Shown: one piece after another, positions 1 through 9,808 of the stretch
Layout of the letters: every line of letters starts with the position of its first letter
Numbering within the stretch: the first letter of the stretch is position 1
Assembly: GCF_002934365.1 (NCBI RefSeq)
Contig: NZ_PTIY01000007.1
Coordinates: 124,001-188,000, forward strand
Origin: Methylobacter tundripaludum
Lineage (GTDB): Bacteria > Pseudomonadota > Gammaproteobacteria > Methylococcales > Methylomonadaceae
Direction of reading: 5' to 3'
Length of the DNA stretch: 64,000 nucleotides
Made by a program: the position numbers and the translations under genes
Notes under the pieces: model-generated
The model's database searches: none
Seen by the model: only the letters and a program-made list of their open reading frames with translations
Told to the model about the DNA's origin: nothing

Positions 1-250
1 AAAAATGGAGTCAAAGGCATGAAAACCCTCATGCCGAAAGTTGATTGTTCGTGCTGAGTCCAATCAGCGTTGTGGATGGTGGATCAACCGGTGAAACCAT
101 TTCGGTGGGCGAAGGCAAAACTGAAAATAACTGAAATACCAATGACGCACCACGTCGTATCGGCGGCGAAAGAGAGCTGCAAATCTTTCGTTAGGGAGGC
201 TGTATTACTTCCAATTTATGTGTGAACTCTGGCTCTGGAGGCCGAAAAAA
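1..250. other. Leading non-coding stretch
   Basis: No convincing coding region is seen on either strand. A small perfect hairpin (GGCATGA at 16-22, TCATGCC at 29-35) has no U-tract after it. An upstream gene tail cannot be excluded, because all frames are interrupted early. Confidence 0.4.
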
Positions 251-2338
251 ATGATATTTGAAAACCTGCTTAACAAGACAGTCCGAACGTGGAGAGGACA
301 AGATGTAATTTCTAAATTAGTAATCATAACGTCGTTGCTTCTGGTCGTTCTTGCTTATTTGCCAACCTTGCAGTTCGACTATGTCACTCAAGATCAGTGG
401 AGGGCATTCAGGTACTCAATTGACGGTGAACCAGCACTTGAGCGAGCAAAGTTGTGCGCAAATATGGTTTCCGGCTTGTATGTTCAGACCGGTAGGCCGC
501 TGATATGGTTTACCGAATGTATAGGGCATGCCGGAGTATTCAATATATCTGATTTTGCTTACTTTCGGCCTGTCCTTCTAGTAATAGCACTTGTGACGGT
601 GATGTACTTGGGTTCTGTTTTGTCACCGCTTGTTGGCGGCTTGGCTACAGGAGTAGCGACGGCTGCTGCTCTTATGTTTGCTCCGGGGTATTCTTTTATG
701 TTTTTGCAAGGTATGCCGGCAGCGATGGTGCTCATTGCTGTCATCTTGGCAGCCGCATCCTTTAGTCAATACAGCCAAAGGAATAAAACAAATAGCGGAG
801 AATTTAAAAGAATTTTACTTGCCTCCTTGTTTTTCGTATTAGCCTGTATGATATATCCGGCATATGCTTTTATGGTTTTGCCGCTCGCACTAATAGAATT
901 TAGCTTTAGCAGTTCAATAAACTTATCAAAAAGGCTTAAAAATCTTTTTTCAACCCTTATCTTTTATTTCGGTAACTCCATTCTATATTATGTACTGGTC
1001 AAGGCGAGTGTCTCGTTATTGGAAAAGACTCAAGATTTGGGTGAGTACGAAGTAAGCGTTCAGCTCACTCCAGCAGTGCTATGGGAAAGAGTGCTTGCAG
1101 CAGCAACGTATTTCTACTCAATGCCGCCGCTGAATTTTTCTACCCCTCCAGGAGCAACTTTGATAATTCTAGTTGTGCTGCCCCTAATTTCTGGATGGTT
1201 AATCAGGAAAAAACGGAATGAAAGTGTTAGGTCGGCACTGATTTTTAGTATCGTTTTTTTATCAATCGCCAGCATTGTACTTTTGGCGTCGGCATCGCCC
1301 TGGCTCTTCAGTAAAATGGGTGGTCTTTCTACCAGGCATATTTTTCCTTGGTATTTGTTTTTTTGCTCAGCAATATCCGTACTTTTGTCATCGTTTTTTA
1401 AATTATTTTTAAATAAATATTCTAAGTGGACTCCTTTAGCTGCCTTACTACTCATAGTGTTGCCAACTGCTTTAGTTCAAAACCGGCTATCCACGCTTGA
1501 GGCGGTGGTTACTGGAGTGGAAATACAAGCTATGCGCTCAAGAATATCCGAATGGGTAGCTCAGAAAGGCTGGGTTGACAACCGGTTTTTATTTGTTGTA
1601 CTGCCAAAAATTAATCGTCCCGTTGGTATAGAGAACATGCTTAAGGGTTCAAAGGTTAACCATGAGAACGCCGTGCTCGCAAGCGCATACAACCCAGTTT
1701 CTGTCCTTTGGATGGTTCATGCATTACTTCGAGAGCGTGTTGACCGGCCAAAATTTAATTTAGTTTACTGCGCTTTTGATCAAGAATGTGCGGATAAGGC
1801 TCTGGAAGAGCCGAAAAATATTGTTCTTGGCTATGCGTATGGGCAGGAGACAATTATTAGTAATGTTGAGCCATTTGTAATTAATTTCTCAGAGCTTACA
1901 TCCAAACCGGTCAAACCTAAATTTTCGCGAATTAAGCCACCGAAAATTAGCGCATCCAGTACTCTTGGAAATTATGGTCCTTCGGGACTGTTTGCTTCGA
2001 TGGACCCAGGCTGGCATGCAGAATTAAATCCAAAATACCCACAGGAAATAACAGTCGATTTTAACGAAGTAAAGCCTGTGAATAATTTAGCCATTTTGCC
2101 GCAAGATGGGCTCGTGGTGCGTATGCCAAAGACAATTAAGATTATGCTTAGTGAGGATGGAGCGTCTTGGGTTAGCGCTTTAACCTTTGAAAACAATTGC
2201 TTAGACGATAAGTCTGACGACGGCTGGCATAACATCAAACTTGATGAGCCGCGCAACGCGCGTTTTGTAAAACTTGAAATTCTGTCTAACTGTGGAGCTA
2301 AAGGGTTGTTGACGCTGAAAGGGCTGCGGATAGACTAG
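251..2338 (+). CDS. Large membrane protein, GT-C-like, with C-terminal discoidin-like domain
   Basis: The protein has about 695 residues. It begins with a hydrophobic helix followed by a short loop containing TQDQW, then a long series of hydrophobic segments to about residue 430. This layout resembles polytopic GT-C glycosyltransferases that use lipid-linked sugars. The last ~130 residues (from ISASSTLGNYG) resemble a coagulation factor 5/8 type C (discoidin) carbohydrate-binding sandwich. The ATG at 251 is preferred over 218 because GGAGG at 237-241 precedes it at good spacing. The AT-rich composition differs from the rest of the window and suggests transfer. The substrate is unknown; a surface-polysaccharide role is inferred from the neighbourhood. 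Confidence 0.65.
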   Translation: MIFENLLNKTVRTWRGQDVISKLVIITSLLLVVLAYLPTLQFDYVTQDQWRAFRYSIDGEPALERAKLCANMVSGLYVQTGRPLIWFTECIGHAGVFNISDFAYFRPVLLVIALVTVMYLGSVLSPLVGGLATGVATAAALMFAPGYSFMFLQGMPAAMVLIAVILAAASFSQYSQRNKTNSGEFKRILLASLFFVLACMIYPAYAFMVLPLALIEFSFSSSINLSKRLKNLFSTLIFYFGNSILYYVLVKASVSLLEKTQDLGEYEVSVQLTPAVLWERVLAAATYFYSMPPLNFSTPPGATLIILVVLPLISGWLIRKKRNESVRSALIFSIVFLSIASIVLLASASPWLFSKMGGLSTRHIFPWYLFFCSAISVLLSSFFKLFLNKYSKWTPLAALLLIVLPTALVQNRLSTLEAVVTGVEIQAMRSRISEWVAQKGWVDNRFLFVVLPKINRPVGIENMLKGSKVNHENAVLASAYNPVSVLWMVHALLRERVDRPKFNLVYCAFDQECADKALEEPKNIVLGYAYGQETIISNVEPFVINFSELTSKPVKPKFSRIKPPKISASSTLGNYGPSGLFASMDPGWHAELNPKYPQEITVDFNEVKPVNNLAILPQDGLVVRMPKTIKIMLSEDGASWVSALTFENNCLDDKSDDGWHNIKLDEPRNARFVKLEILSNCGAKGLLTLKGLRID

Positions 2339-2388
2339 CGGCGTTTTGCGGCGTTTTAATACTGCGTGAAACGGCCCCACGTTCGGAT

Positions 2389-2419
2389 AATGTGGCTACT
2401 TAAACTGGCCACATTTTTT
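2389..2419 (+). terminator. Rho-independent terminator after the membrane protein gene
   Basis: AATGTGGC (2389-2396) pairs with GCCACATT (2408-2415) and is followed by a T-run to 2419. It lies about 50 bases after the stop codon of the preceding gene. Confidence 0.6.
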
Positions 2420-3231
2420 AAAAATCCTTTTAAATTTAAAATGTGAGTCGAAATTAGCCAGTCAAAATCAAACACTTATACAGTCGAGCTCAGAGCCTCA
2501 GCCGCCAAGCTAAGAAAGCGCTGATTAAATTTCCGGGTATGGGATAATATTGTCATCAATCAAAACAAGCCTAATGCCGGCATGTCATATCAAGCCAGTT
2601 TTGCTGACCTCGAAACAACAATTTGGCTTTCAAAAGGCCCGCTACGTGGTCTGGAGATAAATGCAACGCAGGCCACTTGCTGGCGGGACTGGCAAATCTA
2701 TACCTGCTCAGACGGCAGCTGATGGCTGCCTGAGGGCAAAATGTATCTGTCGTTTCCCGAAAACGACAGATGAAGAAGAATCGGGGAAAACGGTTAAAAA
2801 TGCCATTTATTGGGTGCTGCCAAGTGGCGATTTTTGAGAAAATCAGTTTGTCTGGCAATTGTACGTGGAATGCGATTTGTTCAGCGCTTCCTTAAGTAAC
2901 CTGTCCAAACAAAGCTGATATGAAATATCGACTTAAAGCCAAGCTGTCCTCTTTATATTTCATTTTTCAAACGGGCAGATGCAAAATATGCAGTAGCGGA
3001 CGTAATATTGCATGTATCTTGATCGATTAATGCTCTATAGTAGCTTGAGGTGCAGTCCACTGTTTGCCAAAATTACTGCCGAGCAAGCGCAGACGGATTG
3101 CGCAACATAAAGTTAGTTTATTTTTTGAGAGCTACCATTCGTTAATTATGACGATCTAGATTATTTAACACTGAGAGTTTTAGGGTTCGAGTAATCCTTA
3201 TTATTATTAATTAATTTTATCTTGTTATTCA
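2420..3231. other. 812-bp AT-rich spacer without a recognisable gene
   Basis: Short open frames exist on both strands (for example 2571-2858 on the minus strand), but none has a recognisable product or a convincing start. The stretch looks like decayed or horizontally acquired DNA between two polysaccharide genes. Confidence 0.4.
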
Positions 3232-4128
3232 ATGAAGCCCCTATCAATTTCGTTGTTATTACCTACGCGTGGGCGTCCATTCCTCGTAGATCGCCTCCTC
3301 AGAAGCATTGGCGAGACAACGTCGCATCTCAACCGGGTTGAGGTCATACTGTACGTCGACAATGACGATACCGGTAGCCATCATTTGGACAGCCACGATG
3401 TGCATGTCGTAAGAATTATAGGGCCATCATTATCCATGGGAGGTTATAACAGCGCCTGTCTGGCTCAGGCACGAGGCGACATCATTATTCTCTCTAACGA
3501 TGATATGGTGATTGGCACCTATGGGTGGGACGAGAAGATTGCTGAGCTGGATGCGAGTATTCCGGACAAAGTTTACTTGGCCTATTGCAACGACCTCTTC
3601 AAGAAAGGGAATCTTTGCACATTCCCGATTCTTTCACGGCGCACATGCGATTTGCTGGTAGAGCCCTATCCGAATGAATATCAAGGCGCATTCATTGACT
3701 ACCACCTGTTAGATATTTTTAAACGGCTTCAACACGCAGGTTTTGATCGTATCCGTTACCTGGACGATGTTGTGTTTGAGCATCTGCATTACCGGACAGG
3801 AAAGGCGCCTTTTGATGAAACCTACGGAAATCGTGGCCGCTTCGCAGACGATACAGCATTCCTAGCACTCATTGAGTCTCGACGGGAATCGGCAAGCTAC
3901 CTGCTACGGGTTTTGAGCGGCAACACTCAAGCTAAATATGTCCCAAACCCAAGAGCAAAGAAACCATCCCCTAGTAGTTTGTTTGGCGCAATCGCTTCCT
4001 TTTCCAGAGACCTGTTAATGGATCGTGATCTACCTTTGTGTTGGCGCACTTACTTGTGGGCTTGGTTCATCGGTCGATATATGGCAGGACGAGGATTGCT
4101 GTGGCCGTTCATTCGTAAACAGAATTAG
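3232..4128 (+). CDS. Family 2-like glycosyltransferase
   Basis: The 298-residue protein starts with a GT-A nucleotide-binding strand (LSISLLLPTRGRP) and has two acidic clusters typical of metal/nucleotide-sugar binding (YVDNDDTG near residue 43 and LSNDDM near residue 92). It is expected to transfer a sugar from an activated donor on the cytoplasmic face of the membrane. A hydrophobic C-terminal stretch (TYLWAWFIGRYMAGRGLLW) may attach it to the membrane. No strong ribosome-binding site precedes the ATG. Donor and acceptor are unknown. It stands alone between an AT-rich spacer and the methionine-salvage genes. Confidence 0.7.
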   Translation: MKPLSISLLLPTRGRPFLVDRLLRSIGETTSHLNRVEVILYVDNDDTGSHHLDSHDVHVVRIIGPSLSMGGYNSACLAQARGDIIILSNDDMVIGTYGWDEKIAELDASIPDKVYLAYCNDLFKKGNLCTFPILSRRTCDLLVEPYPNEYQGAFIDYHLLDIFKRLQHAGFDRIRYLDDVVFEHLHYRTGKAPFDETYGNRGRFADDTAFLALIESRRESASYLLRVLSGNTQAKYVPNPRAKKPSPSSLFGAIASFSRDLLMDRDLPLCWRTYLWAWFIGRYMAGRGLLWPFIRKQN

Positions 4129-4165
4129 AATACCAAAACGTTTAAAATTTGAAGGATAAAGACAC

Positions 4166-5053
4166 ATGACAAATAGCAATCAAACACCTGTAATTGGCAT
4201 TATCGGCGGCAGTGGTGTTTACGATATTGAAGGGCTGACCAACAAGCGTTGGGAGCGAGTGCATTCACCGTTTGGTGAAACTTCTGATGAACTCCTGTTT
4301 GGTGAACTGGATGGGCAGCAGATGGTGTTTCTTCCTCGCCATGGACGCGGACACCTGATTCCACCATCTGAGATTAATTTTCGCGCCAACATTGACGCGT
4401 TGAAGCGGGCCGGCGTCACAGACGTTATCTCGGTTAGCGCTGTAGGCTCCTTGCGTGAGAATTTACGGCCAGGCATGTTTGTGATCGTCGACCAGTTCAT
4501 TGATCGAACCTTTGCCCGCGAGAAGAGTTTTTTTAGCACAGGATTAGTGGCGCATGTCTCCATGGCGCATCCGGTTTGCAGTCGGCTAGGTGACCATATT
4601 GAAGTAGCTGCCCGGGAGACAGGGATTGAGGTTGCTCGTGGCGGCACCTATCTTGTTATGGAAGGGCCGCAGTTTTCCAGTTTGGCTGAGTCGGAGCTAT
4701 ATCGAAGCTGGAACTGCGATGTCATCGGCATGACTAACATGCCTGAAGCCAAGCTGGCCCGAGAAGCCGAACTTTGTTACGCAACAGTGGCGATGGTGAC
4801 CGATTTTGATTGCTGGCATCCCAATCATGATGATGTAACAGTAGAAGCGATTGTTAAGGTGCTGCTTACCAATGCAGATAATGCTCGCAGTATGGTGAGA
4901 AAAGTAGCTCCACGGATACATGCGGACGCTACAGCCGGAACGTGTGCGTGTCGTAGCGCGCTTGAGCATGCATTAATCACCGGTCCTGATGCAAGAGCCC
5001 CTGAGATGTTGAAGCGCCTTGATGCCGTTGCTGGGCGTGTGCTCAGGCGATAA
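4166..5053 (+). CDS. mtnP: S-methyl-5'-thioadenosine phosphorylase
   Basis: The enzyme cleaves methylthioadenosine with phosphate to adenine and 5-methylthioribose-1-phosphate, the first step of methionine salvage. The 295-residue protein has the phosphate loop GIIGGSGVYDI near the N-terminus, RHGRGH, and the purine/ribose-binding run MTNMPEAKLAREAELCYAT. The following TDFDCW matches methylthioadenosine phosphorylases rather than the short thioinosine-specific enzymes that lack it. GAAGGA precedes the start. The next two genes, apt and mtnA, consume exactly its two products, which strongly supports the call. Confidence 0.92.
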   Translation: MTNSNQTPVIGIIGGSGVYDIEGLTNKRWERVHSPFGETSDELLFGELDGQQMVFLPRHGRGHLIPPSEINFRANIDALKRAGVTDVISVSAVGSLRENLRPGMFVIVDQFIDRTFAREKSFFSTGLVAHVSMAHPVCSRLGDHIEVAARETGIEVARGGTYLVMEGPQFSSLAESELYRSWNCDVIGMTNMPEAKLAREAELCYATVAMVTDFDCWHPNHDDVTVEAIVKVLLTNADNARSMVRKVAPRIHADATAGTCACRSALEHALITGPDARAPEMLKRLDAVAGRVLRR

Positions 5054-5125
5054 AACCAAGCTTTAACCATCTTTGTCAGAACTGCTAAAACAGCTCTGGG
5101 ATTTACCTAAATCTAGGCGCTTCAG

Positions 5126-5155
5126 GAATGTCGGAGGGTATGTCCTCCGACATTC
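5126..5155 (+). other. Perfect 12-bp hairpin downstream of mtnP
   Basis: GAATGTCGGAGG (5126-5137) pairs perfectly with CCTCCGACATTC (5144-5155) around a 6-base loop. No T-run follows, so it may be an RNA-stabilising structure or a dispersed palindrome rather than a simple terminator. The rest of 5054-5493 holds no recognisable gene. Confidence 0.5.
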
Positions 5156-5493
5156 AAAGATTAATGAAATACCGTCAAATTTAACGGTTACTAAGGGTTA
5201 GTCCGGCGCTATTTTGAGGGCCGGTAAATTTATCATGAGTGTAGTTTTTGCAATTATATCCTCACGGCGTGTTTGGAAATCAGTTCAATAATTCACATAC
5301 GCTTCGAGTACTAACCACCGTGGAACTAATAGGTTACGAGATTCATCCGGTTCACCGGATATTTGCGATTGCTGTCGTAGACATGGTACGATATGTGCAT
5401 TTTCTCTTCGCATGCTTGGGCTCATGCTGCCTTACATGTACTTGAAACTCATAAAGTTTGCCCGCCAAGATTTATTCAAACAGGAAATCAAGA

Positions 5494-6021
5494 ATGCCAA
5501 TAAAATCACGTATTCGTACCGTCCCCCATTATCCCAAACAAGGGGTGATGTTTCGGGATATCACAACGTTGTTAAAAGACCCGGTGGGTTTTCGAGTCAC
5601 CATCAATGAATTAGTTAACCGCTATACGGGTGTAAGAATTGACCGGGTAGCCGGAATCGAGGCGCGCGGTTTTATAGTTGGATCGGCGCTGGCTTATCAA
5701 TTGGGCGTGGGCTTTGTACCCATTCGCAAAAAAGGCAAGCTACCGTCAGAAACGGTGGGTCACGATTATGAACTTGAATACGGCACTGATCGTATCGAGA
5801 TACATGTGGATGCGGTATCCCAAGGTGAGCGGGTGCTGCTTGTGGATGATTTGATTGCTACCGGCGGTACCGCTGAAGCGGCGTGCAAGCTGATCGAGAG
5901 CATGGGCGGCAAGATTGTGGAATGTTGCTTTGTGATTGATTTGCCTGATCTTGGCGGTCGCGGCCGGCTGGAAAAGCATGGGCACAAAGTTTTTGCACTT
6001 TGTGAATTTGAGGGCGATTGA
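5494..6021 (+). CDS. apt: Adenine phosphoribosyltransferase
   Basis: The enzyme converts adenine and PRPP to AMP, recycling the adenine released by MtnP. The 175-residue protein starts [20 protein letters not shown], the family hallmark, and carries the PRPP-binding motif [17 protein letters not shown] near residue 122. The ATG at 5494 is chosen over the upstream TTG at 5458 because AGGAA at 5480-5484 precedes it and the family starts here. The gene lies directly before mtnA and was probably co-transcribed with it. Confidence 0.93.
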   Translation: MPIKSRIRTVPHYPKQGVMFRDITTLLKDPVGFRVTINELVNRYTGVRIDRVAGIEARGFIVGSALAYQLGVGFVPIRKKGKLPSETVGHDYELEYGTDRIEIHVDAVSQGERVLLVDDLIATGGTAEAACKLIESMGGKIVECCFVIDLPDLGGRGRLEKHGHKVFALCEFEGD

Positions 6022-6023
6022 CA

Positions 6024-7088
6024 ATGGTTGATGTGAGTAACGATAGCCAGTCTGTAGAAACATTACGCTGGCGTGATGGGCGTCTTGAAATGATCGATCA
6101 AAGAGTGCTGCCGGCACGGTTTGAATATTTGCCTTATAGCTCTGCTTCCGAGGTTGCGGAAGGCATTCGTTCAATGGTAGTTCGCGGCGCGCCTGCAATT
6201 GGTTGTGCCGCCGCCTATGGCGTTGCGCTGGAGTCTTTGGCTCTGCGACAAGCAAGCCGTGAAGCATTTGTTGCGGGTATGGAAAAAGGATTCGAGGTGC
6301 TAGCGGCAAGTCGCCCTACGGCGGTGAATTTGTTCTGGGCGTTGAAACGGATGCGCGAAGTGTGGGAGGCCAACAAGCAAGGCACGGTGGATGAAATTGT
6401 TGACCGCCTGCTTGCGGAAGCGCATGAAGTATCGGCCGAAGATGTTCGCATCAACCGGGCTATGGGCGCTTACGGCGCAGCCTTATTGCCGGACGGCGCG
6501 AGGGTGCTGACGCACTGCAATGCAGGCGCCTTGGCGACAGCGGGACATGGTACGGCCCTGGGTGTTTTCCGCTCCGCAGTGGAAGCCGGTAAGCGTATTT
6601 CGGTTATCGCAGACGAGACCCGGCCTTTCCTGCAGGGCGCGCGGCTTACAGCGTGGGAGATGGTGCAAGAGAAGATTCCCGTGACATTGATCACCGACAA
6701 TATGGCCGGACATTTAATGAGCCGGGGTGAGATCGATGCCGTAGTGGTCGGGACCGATCGCGTGGCGGCGAACGGGGATGTGGCGAACAAGATTGGCACT
6801 TACATGGTCGCCGTGTTGGCGCAACGTCACGGCATCCCGTTTTATGTGGCTTGTCCGCTGTCCACGATCGACCTGGCTATTCCTGATGGCACCGCGATTC
6901 CTATCGAGGAACGGTCTGCCGATGAGGTAACCGGATTTAGGGAATGTCAGTGGGCGGCGGAAGGCGTTCAGATTCGCAATCCCGCTTTTGACGTTACGCC
7001 CGCGGAGTTGGTCACCGCCTTGATCACTGAAAAAGGTGTTGTCACTCAGCCGAACCGGGAAAATATCGCAGCTCTATTTGCTTCCTAA
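6024..7088 (+). CDS. mtnA: Methylthioribose-1-phosphate isomerase
   Basis: The enzyme isomerises 5-methylthioribose-1-phosphate to methylthioribulose-1-phosphate in methionine salvage. Family signatures are present: RGAPAIGCAAAYG, the catalytic cysteine in THCNAGALATAGHGTALG, and the catalytic aspartate in GTDRVAANGDVANKIGTY. The length (354 residues) is typical. The ATG lies 2 bases after the apt stop with GAGGGCGA upstream; a TTG at 6018 would overlap apt. Later pathway genes (mtnB, mtnC, mtnD) are not in the window. Confidence 0.94.
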   Translation: MVDVSNDSQSVETLRWRDGRLEMIDQRVLPARFEYLPYSSASEVAEGIRSMVVRGAPAIGCAAAYGVALESLALRQASREAFVAGMEKGFEVLAASRPTAVNLFWALKRMREVWEANKQGTVDEIVDRLLAEAHEVSAEDVRINRAMGAYGAALLPDGARVLTHCNAGALATAGHGTALGVFRSAVEAGKRISVIADETRPFLQGARLTAWEMVQEKIPVTLITDNMAGHLMSRGEIDAVVVGTDRVAANGDVANKIGTYMVAVLAQRHGIPFYVACPLSTIDLAIPDGTAIPIEERSADEVTGFRECQWAAEGVQIRNPAFDVTPAELVTALITEKGVVTQPNRENIAALFAS

Positions 7089-7100
7089 GGTAGGCGGCAA

Positions 7101-7220
7101 TTGTCCAGTTCTTCCAAGAAACGGCCTATGCTGTTTCTTGATCGGGATGAGGGCGTTAATGTCGAGAAAAACAATCTTTACCGTATTGATGACTCCGTAT
7201 TTATTGATGGGATATGCGAT
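7101..7220 (+). pseudogene. Remnant of a GmhB-type HAD phosphatase
   Basis: The translated start (MLFLDRDEGVNVEKNN, then LYRIDDS) aligns with the beginning of the intact gmhB at 10430 (VVFLDRDGTLNVEKG, then VHRIEDW). Similarity is lost after about 40 residues. The motif residue after the second catalytic Asp is altered (DRDEG instead of DRDGT). The downstream reading shows no HAD motifs and soon ends. It is best read as a decayed partial copy of gmhB. Confidence 0.6.
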
Positions 7221-7429
7221 CATTGCCGCCACGGCGACTATAATGGCCGCCGTGGTAGTGACTATCAGGCGGGATTGTCCGTGGTTTCTACATTGAATCT
7301 TAGTCCCAACGAGTTGTCAAATTAGATGGGCGAACGCTTCGGCAATGTAGGTGGCACGATTGACATACTTACCGCCATCGCTAACGACTGCGGTTATGAC
7401 TTGGTTTTTCCGCGGCAGCTTATCGGTAA

Positions 7430-7579
7430 GGCAACGGCAAAGGATGTTTCTTAGGTATAACCACTTCAGGACAATCTCCGAGCATTCTTAAAGAGCTGGA
7501 GCAATACAGCATCATGGGGATGCCAAGTATCGTTTTTTGTGGACGCGATGGTCGACCATCTGTGAATGTGTCGAAGTAG
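7430..7579 (+). pseudogene. Possible thioredoxin-fold (DsbD C-terminus-like) remnant
   Basis: One frame encodes ILKELEQYSIMGMPSIVF followed by CGRDGRP, ending in TAG at 7577-7579. This resembles the end of DsbD-type thioredoxin domains (helix, then a cis-proline strand such as MGLPTILFFD). There is no start codon or CxxC in frame. It is treated as debris; the assignment is tentative. Confidence 0.35.
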
Positions 7580-7624
7580 CAATGTTTGGCGAATAATTTT
7601 TTTGACAATTTAGAAAGGAACACA

Positions 7625-8563
7625 ATGAGCTACAATATTCTCGTCACCGGCGGCGCCGGCTACCTCGGTTCTACCATGGTTCCGGACCTGCTTAATGCCG
7701 GACACAAAGTAACAGTGCTGGACAACTTCATGTTCAAGCAGACCAGCCTTAATCATGTTTGCAACAATCCAAACTTTTCTGTCGTCAAGGGCGACATTCG
7801 CCTTGAGAAGGTAATGGCGCCGTTGCTCAAAAAAGCCGACATCGTTATTCCGCTGGCGGCATTAGTCGGAGCTCCGCTGTGTAACCTCGATCCCGTTGGC
7901 GCAACAACGATTAACCACGACGCAATCACGTTGATGATTAAGCTGCTGTCCAAAGAGCAAATCGTGCTGATGCCGACCACCAACAGCGCTTACGGCACCG
8001 GCGACGAAAACAACTTCTGCACCGAAGAATCGCCCCTGCGCCCTATCTCCCAATACGCGATAGAAAAAGTAGGCATTGAAAAAGAACTGATGCAACGCGA
8101 AAACGCAATCAGCTTCCGTCTTGCCACCGTGTTTGGCATGTCGCCACGGATGCGGATTGATTTACTCGTGAATGACTTCACCTACCGTGCCGTTAACGAT
8201 CGATTCGTCGTCCTGTTTGAAGGCTACTTCAAGCGCAATTACGTGCATGTTCGTGACGTCTCTCGTGCTTTCCAACACGCAATCGTCAACTTTGACAAAA
8301 TGAAAGGCGAGATTTACAACGTCGGTCTTTCCGAAGCCAACGTATCGAAGAAAGAACTGTGCGAAACCATCCAGAAACAAGTTCCTGATTTTGTCTTCCT
8401 TGATGCACCCGTAGGTAAAGACCCCGATCAACGTAACTACATTGTGTCGAACGCAAAAATTGAAGCAACAGGCTACAAGACCTCAATGTCGCTGGATGCG
8501 GGTATAGCAGAGCTGATCAAAGGTTACACTATGATCAAGAACTCTCAATACGGCAATGTTTAG
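7625..8563 (+). CDS. NAD-dependent sugar epimerase/dehydratase
   Basis: A short-chain dehydrogenase/reductase of the extended type, 312 residues. It has the Rossmann motif ILVTGGAGYLGS at the N-terminus, an NSAYG substrate segment and the catalytic YAIEK. It most likely acts on a nucleotide-activated sugar for the surface polysaccharide made by this locus; the substrate is not recognisable. The ATG at 7625 follows AAGGA at 7614-7618 and matches the expected family start; an upstream in-frame codon at 7586 lies in debris. Confidence 0.8.
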   Translation: MSYNILVTGGAGYLGSTMVPDLLNAGHKVTVLDNFMFKQTSLNHVCNNPNFSVVKGDIRLEKVMAPLLKKADIVIPLAALVGAPLCNLDPVGATTINHDAITLMIKLLSKEQIVLMPTTNSAYGTGDENNFCTEESPLRPISQYAIEKVGIEKELMQRENAISFRLATVFGMSPRMRIDLLVNDFTYRAVNDRFVVLFEGYFKRNYVHVRDVSRAFQHAIVNFDKMKGEIYNVGLSEANVSKKELCETIQKQVPDFVFLDAPVGKDPDQRNYIVSNAKIEATGYKTSMSLDAGIAELIKGYTMIKNSQYGNV

Positions 8564-8598
8564 CTTGGTTTCCACGCTTTGAAATAGATGGAGATGAG

Positions 8599-9804
8599 AT
8601 GAAAGAATCAGTTGATTACCTCATTGTTGGGGGGGGGATTGTAGGTCTGACGGTTGCACGTGAGTTGCGTAAGCGTCACCCAACAGCAAGTATTGCTTTA
8701 CTGGAAAAAGAGGCGGTTCTGGGCAAGCATGCCAGTGGGCGCAACAGTGGTGTACTGCATAGCGGCATTTACTATGATAGCGGCACGTTGAAAGCCAAGG
8801 TTTGTGCGGAAGGCGCACGCCGCATGAAAGCATTTGCGGCAGAGCATGGCATTAACTGTCAGCACTCCGGCAAGGTAATTGTTGCTACTTCCGAACAGGA
8901 TATACCCGTGATTGAGCGCCTGCTTAAAAACGCGAGGGAGAACGGGATAAGGGCGGAACGACTCGACGAACAAGGTATACACCAGATTGAACCCCATGCA
9001 GGGGTTTACCAGCAAGGCATACATTGCCCGGATACGGCGGTGATAGACAGCAAAGCCGTAATATCGAAGTTACAGGAATTATTGATTAATGACGGTGTAA
9101 AGATATTTTTTAACGCACCTGTATCCTCCATAAATACGGACGTTAGCAAGGTAATCACTCCTATTGGCGAATTTGGTTATAAGTATCTGTTCAACTGTGC
9201 CGGTGCTTCCGCTGACAAAGTGGCTAAGTTTTTTGGGCTAGGATTAGACTATGCTTTGTTGCCATTTAAGGGCATCTACTTCAAATTGCGCCCTGAACGA
9301 GCGCATCTAGTACACGCCAACATCTATCCCGTTCCTGATGTCAACCAACCTTTCCTTGGCGTGCATTTGACTCGTGTAGCGAGCGGGGATGTCTATGCGG
9401 GGCCGACGGCCATTCCTGCATTGGGGCGAGAAAATTACGGGATTCTGCAAGGTGCGCAATTAGGCGAATCGCTACGAGTTGGGCTTGAAGTATCCAAAAT
9501 GTATTTAGCCAACCATCAGAATTTCCGGCAATTGGTGCATACCGAACTGGGCAAGTATCGTAAGAAAAATTTCTTTGCTGCGGTGCGTAAGCTGATGCCC
9601 GAATTGACTTACGATGATCTTATCTCTAGTGATAAGGTGGGTATTCGTCCTCAACTTATTAATGTGCGGGAAAAAAGGTTGGAAATGGACTATGTCATCG
9701 AGAAGTCTTCCGACTCACTGCATGTGCTGAATGCCATTTCACCAGCATTTACCAGTTCGCTGGCTTTTGCCGAATGGATTGTAGACCAGTCTGAAATTGT
9801 TTAG
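8599..9804 (+). CDS. lhgO: L-2-hydroxyglutarate oxidase-like FAD protein
   Basis: A 401-residue DAO-family flavoprotein with an N-terminal FAD-binding GGGIVGLTVARELRKR, followed by GKHASGRNSGVLHSGIYY, a signature of L-2-hydroxyglutarate oxidases. The housekeeping enzyme oxidises L-2-hydroxyglutarate to 2-oxoglutarate. Placement in a sugar locus between an epimerase and a NUDIX protein leaves room for another 2-hydroxyacid substrate. The end abuts the next gene, suggesting an operon. Confidence 0.8.
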   Translation: MKESVDYLIVGGGIVGLTVARELRKRHPTASIALLEKEAVLGKHASGRNSGVLHSGIYYDSGTLKAKVCAEGARRMKAFAAEHGINCQHSGKVIVATSEQDIPVIERLLKNARENGIRAERLDEQGIHQIEPHAGVYQQGIHCPDTAVIDSKAVISKLQELLINDGVKIFFNAPVSSINTDVSKVITPIGEFGYKYLFNCAGASADKVAKFFGLGLDYALLPFKGIYFKLRPERAHLVHANIYPVPDVNQPFLGVHLTRVASGDVYAGPTAIPALGRENYGILQGAQLGESLRVGLEVSKMYLANHQNFRQLVHTELGKYRKKNFFAAVRKLMPELTYDDLISSDKVGIRPQLINVREKRLEMDYVIEKSSDSLHVLNAISPAFTSSLAFAEWIVDQSEIV

Positions 9805-9808
9805 CGCC

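Noticed and set aside
2571-2858. 95-residue minus-strand frame in the AT-rich spacer
   Set aside because: No known motif and no convincing start; composition and stop distribution are consistent with non-coding DNA.
5126-5155. Riboswitch controlling methionine-salvage genes
   Set aside because: Only a simple hairpin is visible; no SAM-riboswitch core or complex fold can be recognised.
5248-5445. 65-residue frame between mtnP and apt
   Set aside because: No ribosome-binding site or family resemblance.
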